DNA from: CAZFZT01 sp964523675
GTDB taxonomy: Bacteria > Planctomycetota > Phycisphaerae > Phycisphaerales > SM1A02
Assembly: GCA_964523675.1 (NCBI GenBank)
Contig: CAZFZT010000018.1
Location: forward strand, 1-43,642
DNA length: 43,642 nt
Reading direction: 5' to 3'
In this document: in pieces, positions 9,285-17,718 of the stretch
How positions within the stretch are numbered: position 1 is the first letter of the stretch
How the letters are laid out: every line of letters begins with the position of its first letter
Program-made: the position numbers and the translations under genes
The notes under the pieces: model-generated
Databases searched by the model: none
What the model was told of the DNA's origin: nothing
What the model saw: the letters and a program-made list of their open reading frames with translations, nothing else

Positions 9285-10301
9285 ATGAGCTCTGAGAGCC
9301 GGAGGAACGTCCGGCCTGCTATCGTGCCGAATCCTATGGCCGGATCGCAGGCGACAGCTTCTACGGTTCTCACGATCGGGAACTTCGACGGCGTTCATCG
9401 AGGACATGCTGCGCTTCTCGATTGCGCGAGAGCAAAGGCGGGAGCCCAAGGGCAGGTCATCGCGCTCTACTTCGATCCACACCCCATTTCAGTTCTCCGG
9501 CCCGGTGCCGAGCCGGCTCGCCTGACCACCTCAGAGCAGCGCGGGGAGTACCTGCGTGACCTGGGGGCGGACGTCGTCGAGCGGCTGGAGCCGACAACGC
9601 AGTTTCTGGCGCAGTCTCCGGAGGAGTTTGTTGAGTGGCTTGTCAGAACATATGCGCCAACAGCCATTGTTGAGGGAGCGGATTTTCGCTTCGGCCGCGG
9701 CCGAGTTGGTTCGGTTGCGACGTTGCGCCAAGCGGGGGTGGAGCACGGCTTTGATGTGATCGTCGCCGACCCGATTGAGGTGGAGTTGTCCGATCAATCG
9801 GCCGTCCGCGCCTCCAGTTCATTGGTGCGCTGGCTGATCTCCCACGGGAGGGTGCGCGATGCTCGGCTGGTGCTCGGCCGGTGTTACGAGCTTCTCGGGA
9901 AGGTGACCCAAGGCGACCAAAGAGGACGGACGCTTGGTGTCCCCACGGCCAATCTTGGCTTTGCGGAAGGCGGGAGCAGAGGCGGGGGGCTGCTTCTGCC
10001 GGCCGATGGCATCTATGCCGGGTTTGCGACTTCACCCGATGGAGCCCTGCATGCAGCAGCCATCAGCATCGGCACGAAACCCACCTTCGGTGAGCATCCT
10101 CGCAGCTGTGAAGTTCACCTGCTCGATTACGATGGACGGCTTGATGCATACGGATGGCAGATGCGCGTAAAGTTCAGCCACTGGGTGCGCGATCAGTTAC
10201 ATTTTGATTCGGTCGAGCCCTTGATCGAACAGATCCGGCGTGATATTGCCTGGACAAGACAGTTGTGCGACCTGTCGCATGGCGTGGAGAACGTTTGCTA
10301 A
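9285..10301 (+). CDS. ribF: Bifunctional riboflavin kinase / FAD synthetase
   Basis: RibF makes FMN from riboflavin and then FAD. The N-terminal nucleotidyltransferase domain opens with VLTIGNFDGVHRGHAALLD and contains FDPHPISVLRP. The conserved VEGADFRFGRGRVG follows. The C-terminal flavokinase domain begins near ELLGKVTQGDQRGRTLGVPT and contains NLGF and PADGIYAGFA. ATG 9285 gives 338 residues with a 30-residue lead before the first motif; ATG 9336 would give a more usual N-terminus, and neither has a strong ribosome site. Longer reading into 9177 overlaps the divergent gene and is unlikely. The next gene (nrnA) begins 12 bases after the stop, so the two are probably co-transcribed, an arrangement common for ribF. 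Confidence 0.93.
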   Translation: MSSESRRNVRPAIVPNPMAGSQATASTVLTIGNFDGVHRGHAALLDCARAKAGAQGQVIALYFDPHPISVLRPGAEPARLTTSEQRGEYLRDLGADVVERLEPTTQFLAQSPEEFVEWLVRTYAPTAIVEGADFRFGRGRVGSVATLRQAGVEHGFDVIVADPIEVELSDQSAVRASSSLVRWLISHGRVRDARLVLGRCYELLGKVTQGDQRGRTLGVPTANLGFAEGGSRGGGLLLPADGIYAGFATSPDGALHAAAISIGTKPTFGEHPRSCEVHLLDYDGRLDAYGWQMRVKFSHWVRDQLHFDSVEPLIEQIRRDIAWTRQLCDLSHGVENVC

Positions 10302-10313
10302 GATTGCCGCCAC

Positions 10314-11354
10314 ATGAATGAACCGGCCACGGTCTCCTATGACACGAACACCTCTCTGACAGAGATCGCCCAGCGTGTTCGTGAGGCGGAGCGCATCGCT
10401 GTCTTTGCACACACAAAAGTTGACGGCGATGCGCTTGGCTCAATGCTCGCCCTGAAGCGCGCGATCGAACCGCTTGAGAAGCAGGTTGATATCTTCGTGA
10501 GTGGACCGGCCGAACCGAACCTGTTGTCGCTTGCCGGCCACACGCCTTACCGGCGAGTCGAGGAGGATCCACCAGGGAACGATTACGACATCGCTCTAGT
10601 CGTGGACACCGGCGCCTGGTCGCAGCTTGAACCGGTTCAGGAGTGGCTCAAACGGCACTACGATCGTCTCATCATCATCGATCATCACGCACGCGGAGAC
10701 GGCGACATCGCCCCGTCCCGGCATGTCAATCCGCACAAAGCATCGACCTGTCAGCTCATTCTGAAACTGTGCGACGAATTGGGAGTGCCTCTCACTGGCG
10801 GCCAGTCGAGTGTGGCTGAGGCGCTCTTCATCGGCATTGCTACTGATACGGGATGGTTCCGCTACGACAACGCGCAGCAGGAGGTCTTCACCGATGCCGC
10901 CCGGCTGCTGGGGGCGGGCGTTGACAAGTCGCGGTTGTATCAGATCATCGAGGAAACGCAGCGGCCGCATCGACTTGCGCTTGAAGCGAAGGCGCTGGCG
11001 TCATTGCAGTATGCATGCGGCGGCACGGTTGCAATCATGGCGATCGGGCCGGATGATTTCAAGACGACTGGCGCCAGCGTCGAAGACCTGACAGGGCTTG
11101 TCAACGCGCCGCTGATTGTCGGTGATGTCCGCGTCTCCATTCTTCTAGCGCAGCATGAGCCGAACGTGACGAAGATCAGTTTTCGTTCCAAGCCGGCTGC
11201 ACCGGGCGTGGCTGAGGGTTTCGTCGATGTCAACGCACTGGCACATAATTTCGGTGGAGGCGGCCATGTCCATGCGGCGGGCGCGCGGCTGAAGGTCAAT
11301 CTCGATGAGGCGAGGGAGTTGGTTCTTGAGGCGGTGGAAGCAATGCCGCAGTGA
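10314..11354 (+). CDS. nrnA: DHH/DHHA1 phosphoesterase, nanoRNase / pAp phosphatase type
   Basis: This 346-residue protein is of the NrnA type, which degrades very short RNA and, in many bacteria, dephosphorylates pAp. The N-terminal DHH domain shows the metal-binding motifs: HTKVDGDALGS, VVDTGAW, LIIIDHHARGDGD (the DHH box), and EALFIGIATDTGWFRY. The C-terminal DHHA1 domain ends with FGGGGHVHAAGARL, the substrate-binding glycine loop. It follows ribF after 12 bases, so the two are likely one transcription unit. The HAL2/CysQ-type gene next in line also acts on pAp, which makes pAp turnover a plausible shared theme, though NrnA may mainly serve RNA decay here. Confidence 0.9.
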   Translation: MNEPATVSYDTNTSLTEIAQRVREAERIAVFAHTKVDGDALGSMLALKRAIEPLEKQVDIFVSGPAEPNLLSLAGHTPYRRVEEDPPGNDYDIALVVDTGAWSQLEPVQEWLKRHYDRLIIIDHHARGDGDIAPSRHVNPHKASTCQLILKLCDELGVPLTGGQSSVAEALFIGIATDTGWFRYDNAQQEVFTDAARLLGAGVDKSRLYQIIEETQRPHRLALEAKALASLQYACGGTVAIMAIGPDDFKTTGASVEDLTGLVNAPLIVGDVRVSILLAQHEPNVTKISFRSKPAAPGVAEGFVDVNALAHNFGGGGHVHAAGARLKVNLDEARELVLEAVEAMPQ

Positions 11355-11456
11355 GGATGCACGTGTGACGATGAGCTCCACACTGCAACTTTCCCCCAAT
11401 CACTGCCATATCCGATCCAGCCGAACCCCCGAACTGACCGATCAGTAGGGTACACC

Positions 11457-12518
11457 ATGTCATCCGTTGAGCGATTGCCAAATGTCTCCCAAGGCGCGTT
11501 TCCCAGCGACCATCCGCTGTTGTTATCGGCTGTTGAAACGGTCAAGGCGGCCTGTCGCATTGCGCGGCGTGTGCAGCAAGACTTGGAAAGTGTTCGCAGA
11601 ATCACGAAGGACGATCGAAGCCCGGTGACGGTGGCGGACTTTGCAGTGCAGGCAGCTGTGCATATGGGCCTGGCGGGAACAGAATCGCCACTGAGGATTG
11701 TGGGCGAAGAATCGGCAGGGGCACTACGTGAGACCTCTCAGCAGGCGGTGCGTGATGCCGTGGTTGAAGCCGTGCGTGAGTTTCGATCGGCCGTAACGGT
11801 TGACGATGTCCTTGCCGCGATCGATGCATGCGATCATGATGCCAGCGGTGATGCATATTGGGCGCTTGATCCTGTCGATGGGACGAAGGGATTTTTGCGC
11901 GGACAGCAGTACGCCATCGCATTGGCGCGAATCGAAGGCGGCCGCGTAGTCTTTGGCGTTATGGGTTGTCCGAACCTGCCGCTCGATAAGACCGCGCCAC
12001 TGGATGTTGCGGACGGCAGCGGCACCATCTATGTAGCGCTGCGCGGCCGCGGAGCGTGGCAGATCGATCCAGATGGAGGCGATCCGACTTCAACGGCGTC
12101 CCGGATTACCGTGTCGCCATCACCATCGGCTATTCGCACCTGTGAATCGGTCGAAGCGAGCCACAGCAAGCAGGATGACACGCAGCGGATATTGGATCAC
12201 ATGGGCGAACGTGGTGATCCAGTTCGATTGGATAGTCAATGCAAGTATGCTGTGGTCGCGCGCGGACAAGCGGATGCTTACCTTCGCCTTCCAACGAAGC
12301 GTGGATATGTTGAGAGGATCTGGGATCATGCGGCGGGGGCGATCATCGCAACCGAAGCGGGGGCGATTGTTAGCGACATTACGGGCGAACCACTTGATTT
12401 CGGCCGCGGCGTCGGATTGGAAGCGAATCGGGGCATCGTGTGCGCGACGCCGCTCGTCCATCACAGGATCATCGCAGCTATTGGGGCGCTCGGACTTGGA
12501 GACGAGTCGAGCGCATAG
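11457..12518 (+). CDS. cysQ: 3'(2'),5'-bisphosphate nucleotidase, HAL2/CysQ type
   Basis: The 353-residue product is an inositol-monophosphatase-fold enzyme that converts pAp to AMP, removing the by-product of PAPS-dependent sulfate reduction or sulfotransfer. Motifs are SPVTVADFAVQAAV, the metal site IVGEESAG, the diagnostic WALDPVDGTKGFLRGQQYAI and, near the end, RIWDHAAGAIIATEAGAIV. The length and the insertion before the DPVDGTKGFL motif fit the HAL2 branch rather than the shorter CysQ of E. coli, so the symbol is by function. The start ATG 11457 is 102 bases past nrnA. A permease gene follows 21 bases after the stop, which suggests an operon and a link to sulfate uptake. Confidence 0.87.
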   Translation: MSSVERLPNVSQGAFPSDHPLLLSAVETVKAACRIARRVQQDLESVRRITKDDRSPVTVADFAVQAAVHMGLAGTESPLRIVGEESAGALRETSQQAVRDAVVEAVREFRSAVTVDDVLAAIDACDHDASGDAYWALDPVDGTKGFLRGQQYAIALARIEGGRVVFGVMGCPNLPLDKTAPLDVADGSGTIYVALRGRGAWQIDPDGGDPTSTASRITVSPSPSAIRTCESVEASHSKQDDTQRILDHMGERGDPVRLDSQCKYAVVARGQADAYLRLPTKRGYVERIWDHAAGAIIATEAGAIVSDITGEPLDFGRGVGLEANRGIVCATPLVHHRIIAAIGALGLGDESSA

Positions 12519-12539
12519 GCCGCTATAAGGTGGACGCAC

Positions 12540-14330
12540 ATGCCGGCTGAAGCGTGGATCACCATCATTGTCATCGTCTTGATGATTGTGGCGCTTGCGC
12601 GGAATATGGCCGGGCCGGAGGTCATCTTGCTTGGCGGGCTGACTATTCTGATGACGATCGGCAGCATGTTGCGGAGCGATCTGCTGCCGACTCCGACCGA
12701 TGCTGTGCGCGGCTTTGGCAACGATGGACTGATTACTGTGGCAGTCCTGTACGTGGTCACGGCCGGACTGGTGCAAACGGGCGCAGTTCAGATGATCGCA
12801 GGGCCGATCATGGGCCGCCCGAAGTCGGTTACCGCAGCCCAGGCACGGTTGATGTTGCCAGTGGCAGGTCTCTCGGCGTTCCTCAACAACACGCCGGTGG
12901 TCGCGATGATGATGCCTGTTGTCAGCGACCTCTCCAAACGCTTTCAGTTCAGTGCCTCGAAACTGTTCATTCCGCTCAGTTACGCAGCAATTGTGGGAGG
13001 CACATGCACGTTGATCGGCACAAGCACAAATTTGGTCGTGTTCGGCATGTTGGATGAGCCGGTGCGCAATCAGCTGGGCATGTTTACGATCGCAGCGGTG
13101 GGGGTTCCGATTACGCTCGCTGCACTGACCTACGTGTTGCTCGCCTCGAAGCGCCTGTTGCCCGACCGCGCCACACCTCGCGTTGAAGTCGAAGATCCTC
13201 GGCGATACACCGTGGAAATGCTCGTCGAGCCCGGCAGTGCGATCGACGGCAAGACGATCGAAGAAGCGGGGCTACGTAATCTTCCCGGCGCATATCTCAT
13301 GGAGATCGAGCGAGACGGCGAGCGACTGGTGGCGGTCGGCCCCGAGGTCCTGCTTCATGGTAACGATCGCCTCATCTTCGTTGGAGTGGTGGACACTGTT
13401 GTTGACCTTCAACGAACGCGCGGACTCGTTCCTGCCACGCATCAGGTTTTCAAATTGAGCGACCCCCGCCGCAATCGCATTCTGGTTGAAGCAGTCGTCA
13501 GCCCGTCGTGTCCGCTCATTGGCAAGAGCATCAAGGAAGGCCGGTTCCGAACGAATTACAACGCAGTAGTGATCGCCGTGCATCGCAGCGGCAAGCGGCT
13601 GACCGGTATAAAGATCGGCGATATTGTTCTGGAGGCGGGCGACACTTTGCTTATCGAAACACATCCGCGCTTCATCGATCAGCATCGCAACAGTCAAGAC
13701 TTTTTTCTTGTCTCCAGCATCGCAGGATCGAATCCGATCCGGCATGAGAAAGCATGGGTGGCGATCGGGATATTGTTCGCGATGGTGTTGGCGGCAGCGA
13801 CTGGCTGGCTGTCCATGTTGAATGCAGCGCTACTCGCAGCAGGCCTGATGGTCGCGACCCGCTGCACATCCGCAACGCAGGCGCGGCAGCGCATTGAGTG
13901 GCGCGTTTTGATGGTGATTGGTGCTGCACTAGGCATCGGCAGTGCGATGCACCAGTCCGGCGCGGCCACGGCCGTCGCGCAGACCTTGATCGACCTTGTT
14001 CACGGCAATCCATGGCTCATGCTCTTGATGGTGTACCTTGTGACGAACATCTTCACGGAGGTCATCACCAATAATGCGGCTGCGGTTCTGGTATTGCCGA
14101 TTGCGCAGGCGGCTGCGCAAACGATGGGGGTTGATCTCTTGCCGTTCGCAATTGCCATCATGATCGCTGCGTCAGCGAGCTTTTCAACGCCGATCGGCTA
14201 TCAAACGAATCTCATGGTGTACGGCCCGGGCGGCTATCGCTTCACCGACTACATGCGTATTGGCTTGCCGCTGAACATCATCATCATGACGATCACGATC
14301 CTGCTTGCCCCGATGATCTGGAGTTTCTGA
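12540..14330 (+). CDS. SLC13-type anion permease with two TrkA-C domains, possible sulfate transporter
   Basis: This 596-residue inner-membrane protein has the split architecture of SLC13-type permeases in the SAC1/SLT style: about five helices, two tandem TrkA-C domains (about residues 215-300 and 305-395), then the remaining helices. Family marks are SAFLNNTPVVAMMMPVV, TLIGTSTNLVVFG and, in the second half, ITNNAAAVLVLPIAQ and FSTPIGYQTNLMVYGPGGY. Such proteins carry sulfate or other divalent anions, usually with sodium. Standing directly behind a pAp phosphatase gene, 21 bases downstream with AAGGTGG before its ATG, sulfate is the best guess for the substrate. Arsenite, phosphate or dicarboxylate cannot be excluded. 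It meets rplS tail to tail; a G+C palindrome at 14356-14367 lies between them. Confidence 0.85.
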   Translation: MPAEAWITIIVIVLMIVALARNMAGPEVILLGGLTILMTIGSMLRSDLLPTPTDAVRGFGNDGLITVAVLYVVTAGLVQTGAVQMIAGPIMGRPKSVTAAQARLMLPVAGLSAFLNNTPVVAMMMPVVSDLSKRFQFSASKLFIPLSYAAIVGGTCTLIGTSTNLVVFGMLDEPVRNQLGMFTIAAVGVPITLAALTYVLLASKRLLPDRATPRVEVEDPRRYTVEMLVEPGSAIDGKTIEEAGLRNLPGAYLMEIERDGERLVAVGPEVLLHGNDRLIFVGVVDTVVDLQRTRGLVPATHQVFKLSDPRRNRILVEAVVSPSCPLIGKSIKEGRFRTNYNAVVIAVHRSGKRLTGIKIGDIVLEAGDTLLIETHPRFIDQHRNSQDFFLVSSIAGSNPIRHEKAWVAIGILFAMVLAAATGWLSMLNAALLAAGLMVATRCTSATQARQRIEWRVLMVIGAALGIGSAMHQSGAATAVAQTLIDLVHGNPWLMLLMVYLVTNIFTEVITNNAAAVLVLPIAQAAAQTMGVDLLPFAIAIMIAASASFSTPIGYQTNLMVYGPGGYRFTDYMRIGLPLNIIIMTITILLAPMIWSF

Positions 14331-14445
14331 AGCGAAGAGTTACGTCGCGCAGTTCCCGCCGCGGCGGCGCTGGCGCAGATGAAGCCAGTCCGCGCGCCTT
14401 CGCAGTGCGGTTCATTGTCCAAGTCAATGAGAAGGGATGAACGCC

Positions 14446-14835
14446 CTACGACTGTTGCGATTCAGCGTGCTGCAGGCCGCGACGCTGATCGCGAAGGCGA
14501 CGGCTCTTGCCGGTGCGCTCGCGCAGGTAGTACAGCTTGGCGCGCCTGGCATCGCCGCGACGCACCACTTCGATCTGTGCGATGCGTGGTGAGTGCAGTG
14601 GGAAGACGCGCTCGACGCCTTCGTTGGCGACAATGCGACGGACGGTGATTGTCTTGTTGATGCCGCGCCCCTTCGTCCCGATCAAAACGCCCTGGAACAC
14701 CTGGATGCGCTCTTTCTCACCCTCGATGATGCGTACATGCACGTTCAACGTGTCGCCGATCGTGAACTCAGGGAAGGAATCGGCTGACTTGAGTTGGTCG
14801 CCTACGACGGATTCAAGCACTTGGGTGGTGTTCAT
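14446..14835 (-). CDS. rplS: 50S ribosomal protein L19
   Basis: L19 is a structural protein of the large subunit at the 30S interface. The 129 residues read MNTTQVLESVVGDQLK, then DTLNVHVRIIEGEKERIQVF, GVLIGTKGRGINKTITVRR and the C-terminal HSPRIAQIEVVRRGDARRAK. ATG 14835 matches the usual L19 N-terminus; a longer frame upstream to 14955 does not resemble L19 and is rejected. The tail (LRDQRRGLQHAESQQS) is a few residues longer than normal. It is last in the rpsP-trmD-rplS set, separated from trmD by 144 bases. Confidence 0.95.
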   Translation of the reverse strand: MNTTQVLESVVGDQLKSADSFPEFTIGDTLNVHVRIIEGEKERIQVFQGVLIGTKGRGINKTITVRRIVANEGVERVFPLHSPRIAQIEVVRRGDARRAKLYYLRERTGKSRRLRDQRRGLQHAESQQS

Positions 14836-14979
14836 GGCGGTCTTGTTCTGTGTTTTCTTGAGCGACAGGGATGAAGTGATCGCTTCATTTGCCGAGGGTG
14901 GTTGTATGCTGCCGCAATCGTCTGAGGCCGCCCGCGAGCGCGGATCGGTTCCCAAGCGGCTGAGGCGCGGAAGCGGTCA

Positions 14980-15672
14980 TTATATCAGGTCCGGTCGCCT
15001 GAGTCTTGTCCGGCTGAGCATTTGCTCGGCTCTCCAGCGTTCGACGGCTCCGTGGTCGCCTGACATGAGCACTTCAGGCACCGCACGGCCGCGCCACTCA
15101 CGCGGCCGGGTGTAGTGCGGGCAATCGAGCAGTCGCCTTCCTTCAACGCCCTGCGGGGCAAAGGAATCCTGGGCAGCGGAGTCGGCATGGCCGAGTGCGC
15201 CCGGCAACAGCCGGACTACCGCGTCAATCAAGAGCATTGCAGGGATCTCGCCACCCGAAAGCACGTAATCGCCCACGCTCAGCTCAATCGGCGACAGCTC
15301 ATCGACGACACGTTCGTCGATGCCCTCGTAGTGCCCCGCGATCAGCAGGAGCCGTGGCATCGACGCCAATTGCTCGACCCGATCCTGCTTCAGCAATTCG
15401 CCCTGCGGTGTCAACAGCACGCGCGTCGCCGGGCGATCATCCTGCTTCTCGGCAGCAATAACTGCGTCGTAGAGCGGCTGGCACATCATCACCATCCCCG
15501 GCCCGCCACCGAACGGTCGATCGTCGACCTTGCGGTGCTTGTTGTCGGCCCAGTCGCGGATGTTGTGGAGGTGATAGCAGACTAAACCCGCCTCAGCCGC
15601 CCGACCCGTAATGCTCGCGTTGAGCACTGGCGCGAACATCTCAGGAAAGAGGGTGAGCACGTCAATGCGCAT
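14980..15672 (-). CDS. trmD: tRNA (guanine(37)-N1)-methyltransferase
   Basis: TrmD methylates G37 next to the anticodon of tRNAs reading CNN and some other codons, preventing +1 frameshifts. The 230-residue protein has the SPOUT-fold marks MRIDVLTLFPEMF, DDRPFGGGPGMVM, LLLIAGHYEGIDERV and SVGDYVLSGGEIPAM, the trefoil-knot SAM site. The C-terminal region keeps LDCPHYTRPREWRGRAVPEVL. It starts 29 bases after rpsP on the same strand. The rimM gene that normally lies between rpsP and trmD is absent here. Confidence 0.96.
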   Translation of the reverse strand: MRIDVLTLFPEMFAPVLNASITGRAAEAGLVCYHLHNIRDWADNKHRKVDDRPFGGGPGMVMMCQPLYDAVIAAEKQDDRPATRVLLTPQGELLKQDRVEQLASMPRLLLIAGHYEGIDERVVDELSPIELSVGDYVLSGGEIPAMLLIDAVVRLLPGALGHADSAAQDSFAPQGVEGRRLLDCPHYTRPREWRGRAVPEVLMSGDHGAVERWRAEQMLSRTRLRRPDLI

Positions 15673-15701
15673 GGCGCCAATGCGGGCTTAACAGTCCCGG
15701 C

Positions 15702-15983
15702 TCATGCCGGCTCGGTTGCGGCGATGCGCTTGCCCGGCTTGGGATCAATGCCTGCCTTGCGCAGCAGACTTCGAACAGTCTCACTTGGCTGGGCGCCGAC
15801 ACTGAGCCAGTAGTCGATGCGCTCGGCATTGAAACTCATCTGCTTCTCTTCCGGGGCGGCCGGATCATACCAGCCCAACTCCTCAAGGACGCGACCGTCA
15901 CGCGGTGCACGCTTGTCCATCGCGCCCAAACGGTAGAACGGGCTGTGCTTGCGCCCCATCCTCTTTAAACGAAGAACAACCAT
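15702..15983 (-). CDS. rpsP: 30S ribosomal protein S16
   Basis: S16 helps assemble the small-subunit body. The 93-residue sequence begins MVVLRLKRMGRKHSPFYRL and keeps the S16 marks DKRAPRDGRVLEELGWYDP and ERIDYWLSVGAQPSETVR. A strong ribosome site, AAGGAG, lies nine bases before the ATG. It is first in the rpsP-trmD-rplS set. The 337-base interval upstream holds a CCCGC-GAAT-GCGGG hairpin that would be in its leader RNA. Confidence 0.96.
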   Translation of the reverse strand: MVVLRLKRMGRKHSPFYRLGAMDKRAPRDGRVLEELGWYDPAAPEEKQMSFNAERIDYWLSVGAQPSETVRSLLRKAGIDPKPGKRIAATEPA

Positions 15984-16320
15984 CGATGTAAACTCCTTCT
16001 CTTGCGCTTACCTGCCCCTCGATTACGTATCGGGAGCGGAAATGGGTTGGCCGATCAACGGCGTGCCCAGATCCTTCGGTAAGCGGATTGCGAATCGGAC
16101 ATGATAACAGCCCGCGAATGCGGGGCAAGTGGGATGGTCTGAATGAGACGGTGAGCGGGTGGAGGATAGAAAACCATGGCTGCAAGGGAATGCGGGAGCT
16201 TTACAGATTCCGACGGGAGTGATCGCCCGAAGAATCGAGCGTTTGAAGAACCCACGCCCAATCCTCGCGGTCCATGCGGAATCGCCGCCTATCATCTGCC
16301 TTGATGAAGGGAACACTGCC
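15984..16320. other. Divergent intergenic region, rpsP / transglutaminase-like gene
   Basis: This gap separates two genes transcribed outward. It contains the hairpin CCCGC-GAAT-GCGGG at 16111-16124 and a GAAGGGA ribosome site just before 16321. The plus frame is open back to 16159 but the encoded sequence looks non-coding. I see no RNA gene and no clear promoter. Confidence 0.5.
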
Positions 16321-17487
16321 ATGTTGATGACCTTCTCCACCCTTGTGCTTGCAGCAACAGCCGCTCTGACCCCGCCGTCGGGGCGGCCGCCAATAGGCCC
16401 ATTGGACCGATATGATCCGCGCCTGTTCGATGTCCATATGGAGGTGGAAACCTATACCTACCGGACACCGCGGCATCATGTACACAACCCGGGCGAGCGC
16501 ATCCCATACAACTTTGAGAACGCTGAAGTGGTGCTGCCTGTGATTCTTCAAAGCACGTTCAGCAGTGCGGCGCATGAATCGATTCGGGCGGAACTGTGGC
16601 TTGACACCTTCGAAGATCTCGGCGTCAACGAACGAATGCGCATCGAGGACAAGCAGCCGTTCAATGCGTATCGGGTCGTTCTGCCGATCCCGAACTTCCA
16701 GTCCGATCGCTTCCGCTGGAAGGTCGCCTATCGCACCGAGGTCTGGTCAAGTCGAATCAATGATGCCATGGCGGCTGAGATTGCCTGGCCCGAAGAGTGG
16801 CCGGAGGAAGTGCGAGATGGGCTTCGGCCTGATGTCTACATCGAGTCGGACGATCCTCAGTTCATCGCGGCGGTCGAGCGGATCACGAAAGGACGGGCCA
16901 AGGAGGTGCCGCCGTACTACGTCGCCAAGGAGTTGGTGAGGCAGGTGCTTCAGTCGGTGCAGATCGAAGACGCTGGTGAGTTCAGGGACCGCCAGCAGGT
17001 ACTGACGGGAATGAACATCAACGGTGCGAAGTGGGCGGCGGCGAATGGTGGTGGCACGCCGCACGACCTTGTCGCCGTTTGTGTGGCGATGCTGCGTGCG
17101 GCGAACATCCCGGCCCGGCCGGTCGTCGGGATCAAGCGCAAAGGCGTTTTCGACAACCCGCGGCGAGGAAAAATTGAGTTCGCGAGCTGGGCTGAGTTCT
17201 ACCTGCCGGGAGCCGGTTGGGTGCCGTTCGATCCTGTCGAAATGCGCGGCAAGGGCTTGCATCGGCACGTGAGCGAGTCATGGCCTGAGTTCGGTACGAT
17301 GAAGGAGTTGAATATGCGGATTCCGCTCTCGCACCATTTCGTTCCGCCGAGCTCGACGACCCCTCCGGAACGGCCTGCGATCTGGGGTTGGAACCCGCGA
17401 GGCGCGAACGGCAGCAGGCCGCCGGAGAGTCGCCAACTCATCAATTTCGGGATGGCATATCAAGGCAAGGGCGAGCCGGACCCCTGA
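16321..17487 (+). CDS. Secreted transglutaminase-fold protein, catalytic Cys and His apparently lost
   Basis: The 388-residue product has a short signal-like start (MLMTFSTLVLAATAAL), then an N-terminal beta domain and a transglutaminase-like core. The core is recognised by AVCVAMLRAANIPARPVVGI followed by FASWAEFYLPGAGWVPFDPV, the arrangement normally seen around the Cys-His-Asp triad. Aligned to the usual G-D-C...L-R-A-x-G-I-P-A-R pattern, the Cys position is Pro-247 and the usual HAW is Ala-288-Ser-Trp; only the Asp of FDP remains. If this reading is right the protein cannot act as a protease or crosslinking enzyme and may bind peptides or partner proteins. ATG 16321 is preferred because GAAGGGA precedes it. 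It stands alone before rpsD. Confidence 0.7.
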   Translation: MLMTFSTLVLAATAALTPPSGRPPIGPLDRYDPRLFDVHMEVETYTYRTPRHHVHNPGERIPYNFENAEVVLPVILQSTFSSAAHESIRAELWLDTFEDLGVNERMRIEDKQPFNAYRVVLPIPNFQSDRFRWKVAYRTEVWSSRINDAMAAEIAWPEEWPEEVRDGLRPDVYIESDDPQFIAAVERITKGRAKEVPPYYVAKELVRQVLQSVQIEDAGEFRDRQQVLTGMNINGAKWAAANGGGTPHDLVAVCVAMLRAANIPARPVVGIKRKGVFDNPRRGKIEFASWAEFYLPGAGWVPFDPVEMRGKGLHRHVSESWPEFGTMKELNMRIPLSHHFVPPSSTTPPERPAIWGWNPRGANGSRPPESRQLINFGMAYQGKGEPDP

Positions 17488-17581
17488 TGCAGAGAAAGCA
17501 GCGGCCTCAAGCTGCGTGAGCGCCCGCCGCCCGAGAAGCTCAACGGGCCATTCGAGTCGCATCTGATTCACGACAGGCAAC

Positions 17582-17610
17582 TTGACTGGAAGCATTCAAC
17601 ATGGTTGAAT
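17582..17610 (+). promoter_or_regulatory. Possible rpsD promoter with overlapping dyad
   Basis: TTGACT at 17582 is followed after 17 bases by TTGAAT, an acceptable -35/-10 pair about 109 bases before the rpsD start. A perfect dyad ATTCAAC-ATG-GTTGAAT (17594-17610) covers the spacer and the -10, where a repressor could bind. Judged by eye only. Confidence 0.3.
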
Positions 17611-17718
17611 ATCCGTCTTGGCGGTCGGCAGCGCTTGCGCCGGGATCTTGCGTCCTCGACGGCTAAGATTTCTGCTCATTTTCTCGTCTTCTGTTCTCAC
17701 AAAAGGAACGAACTGCTT

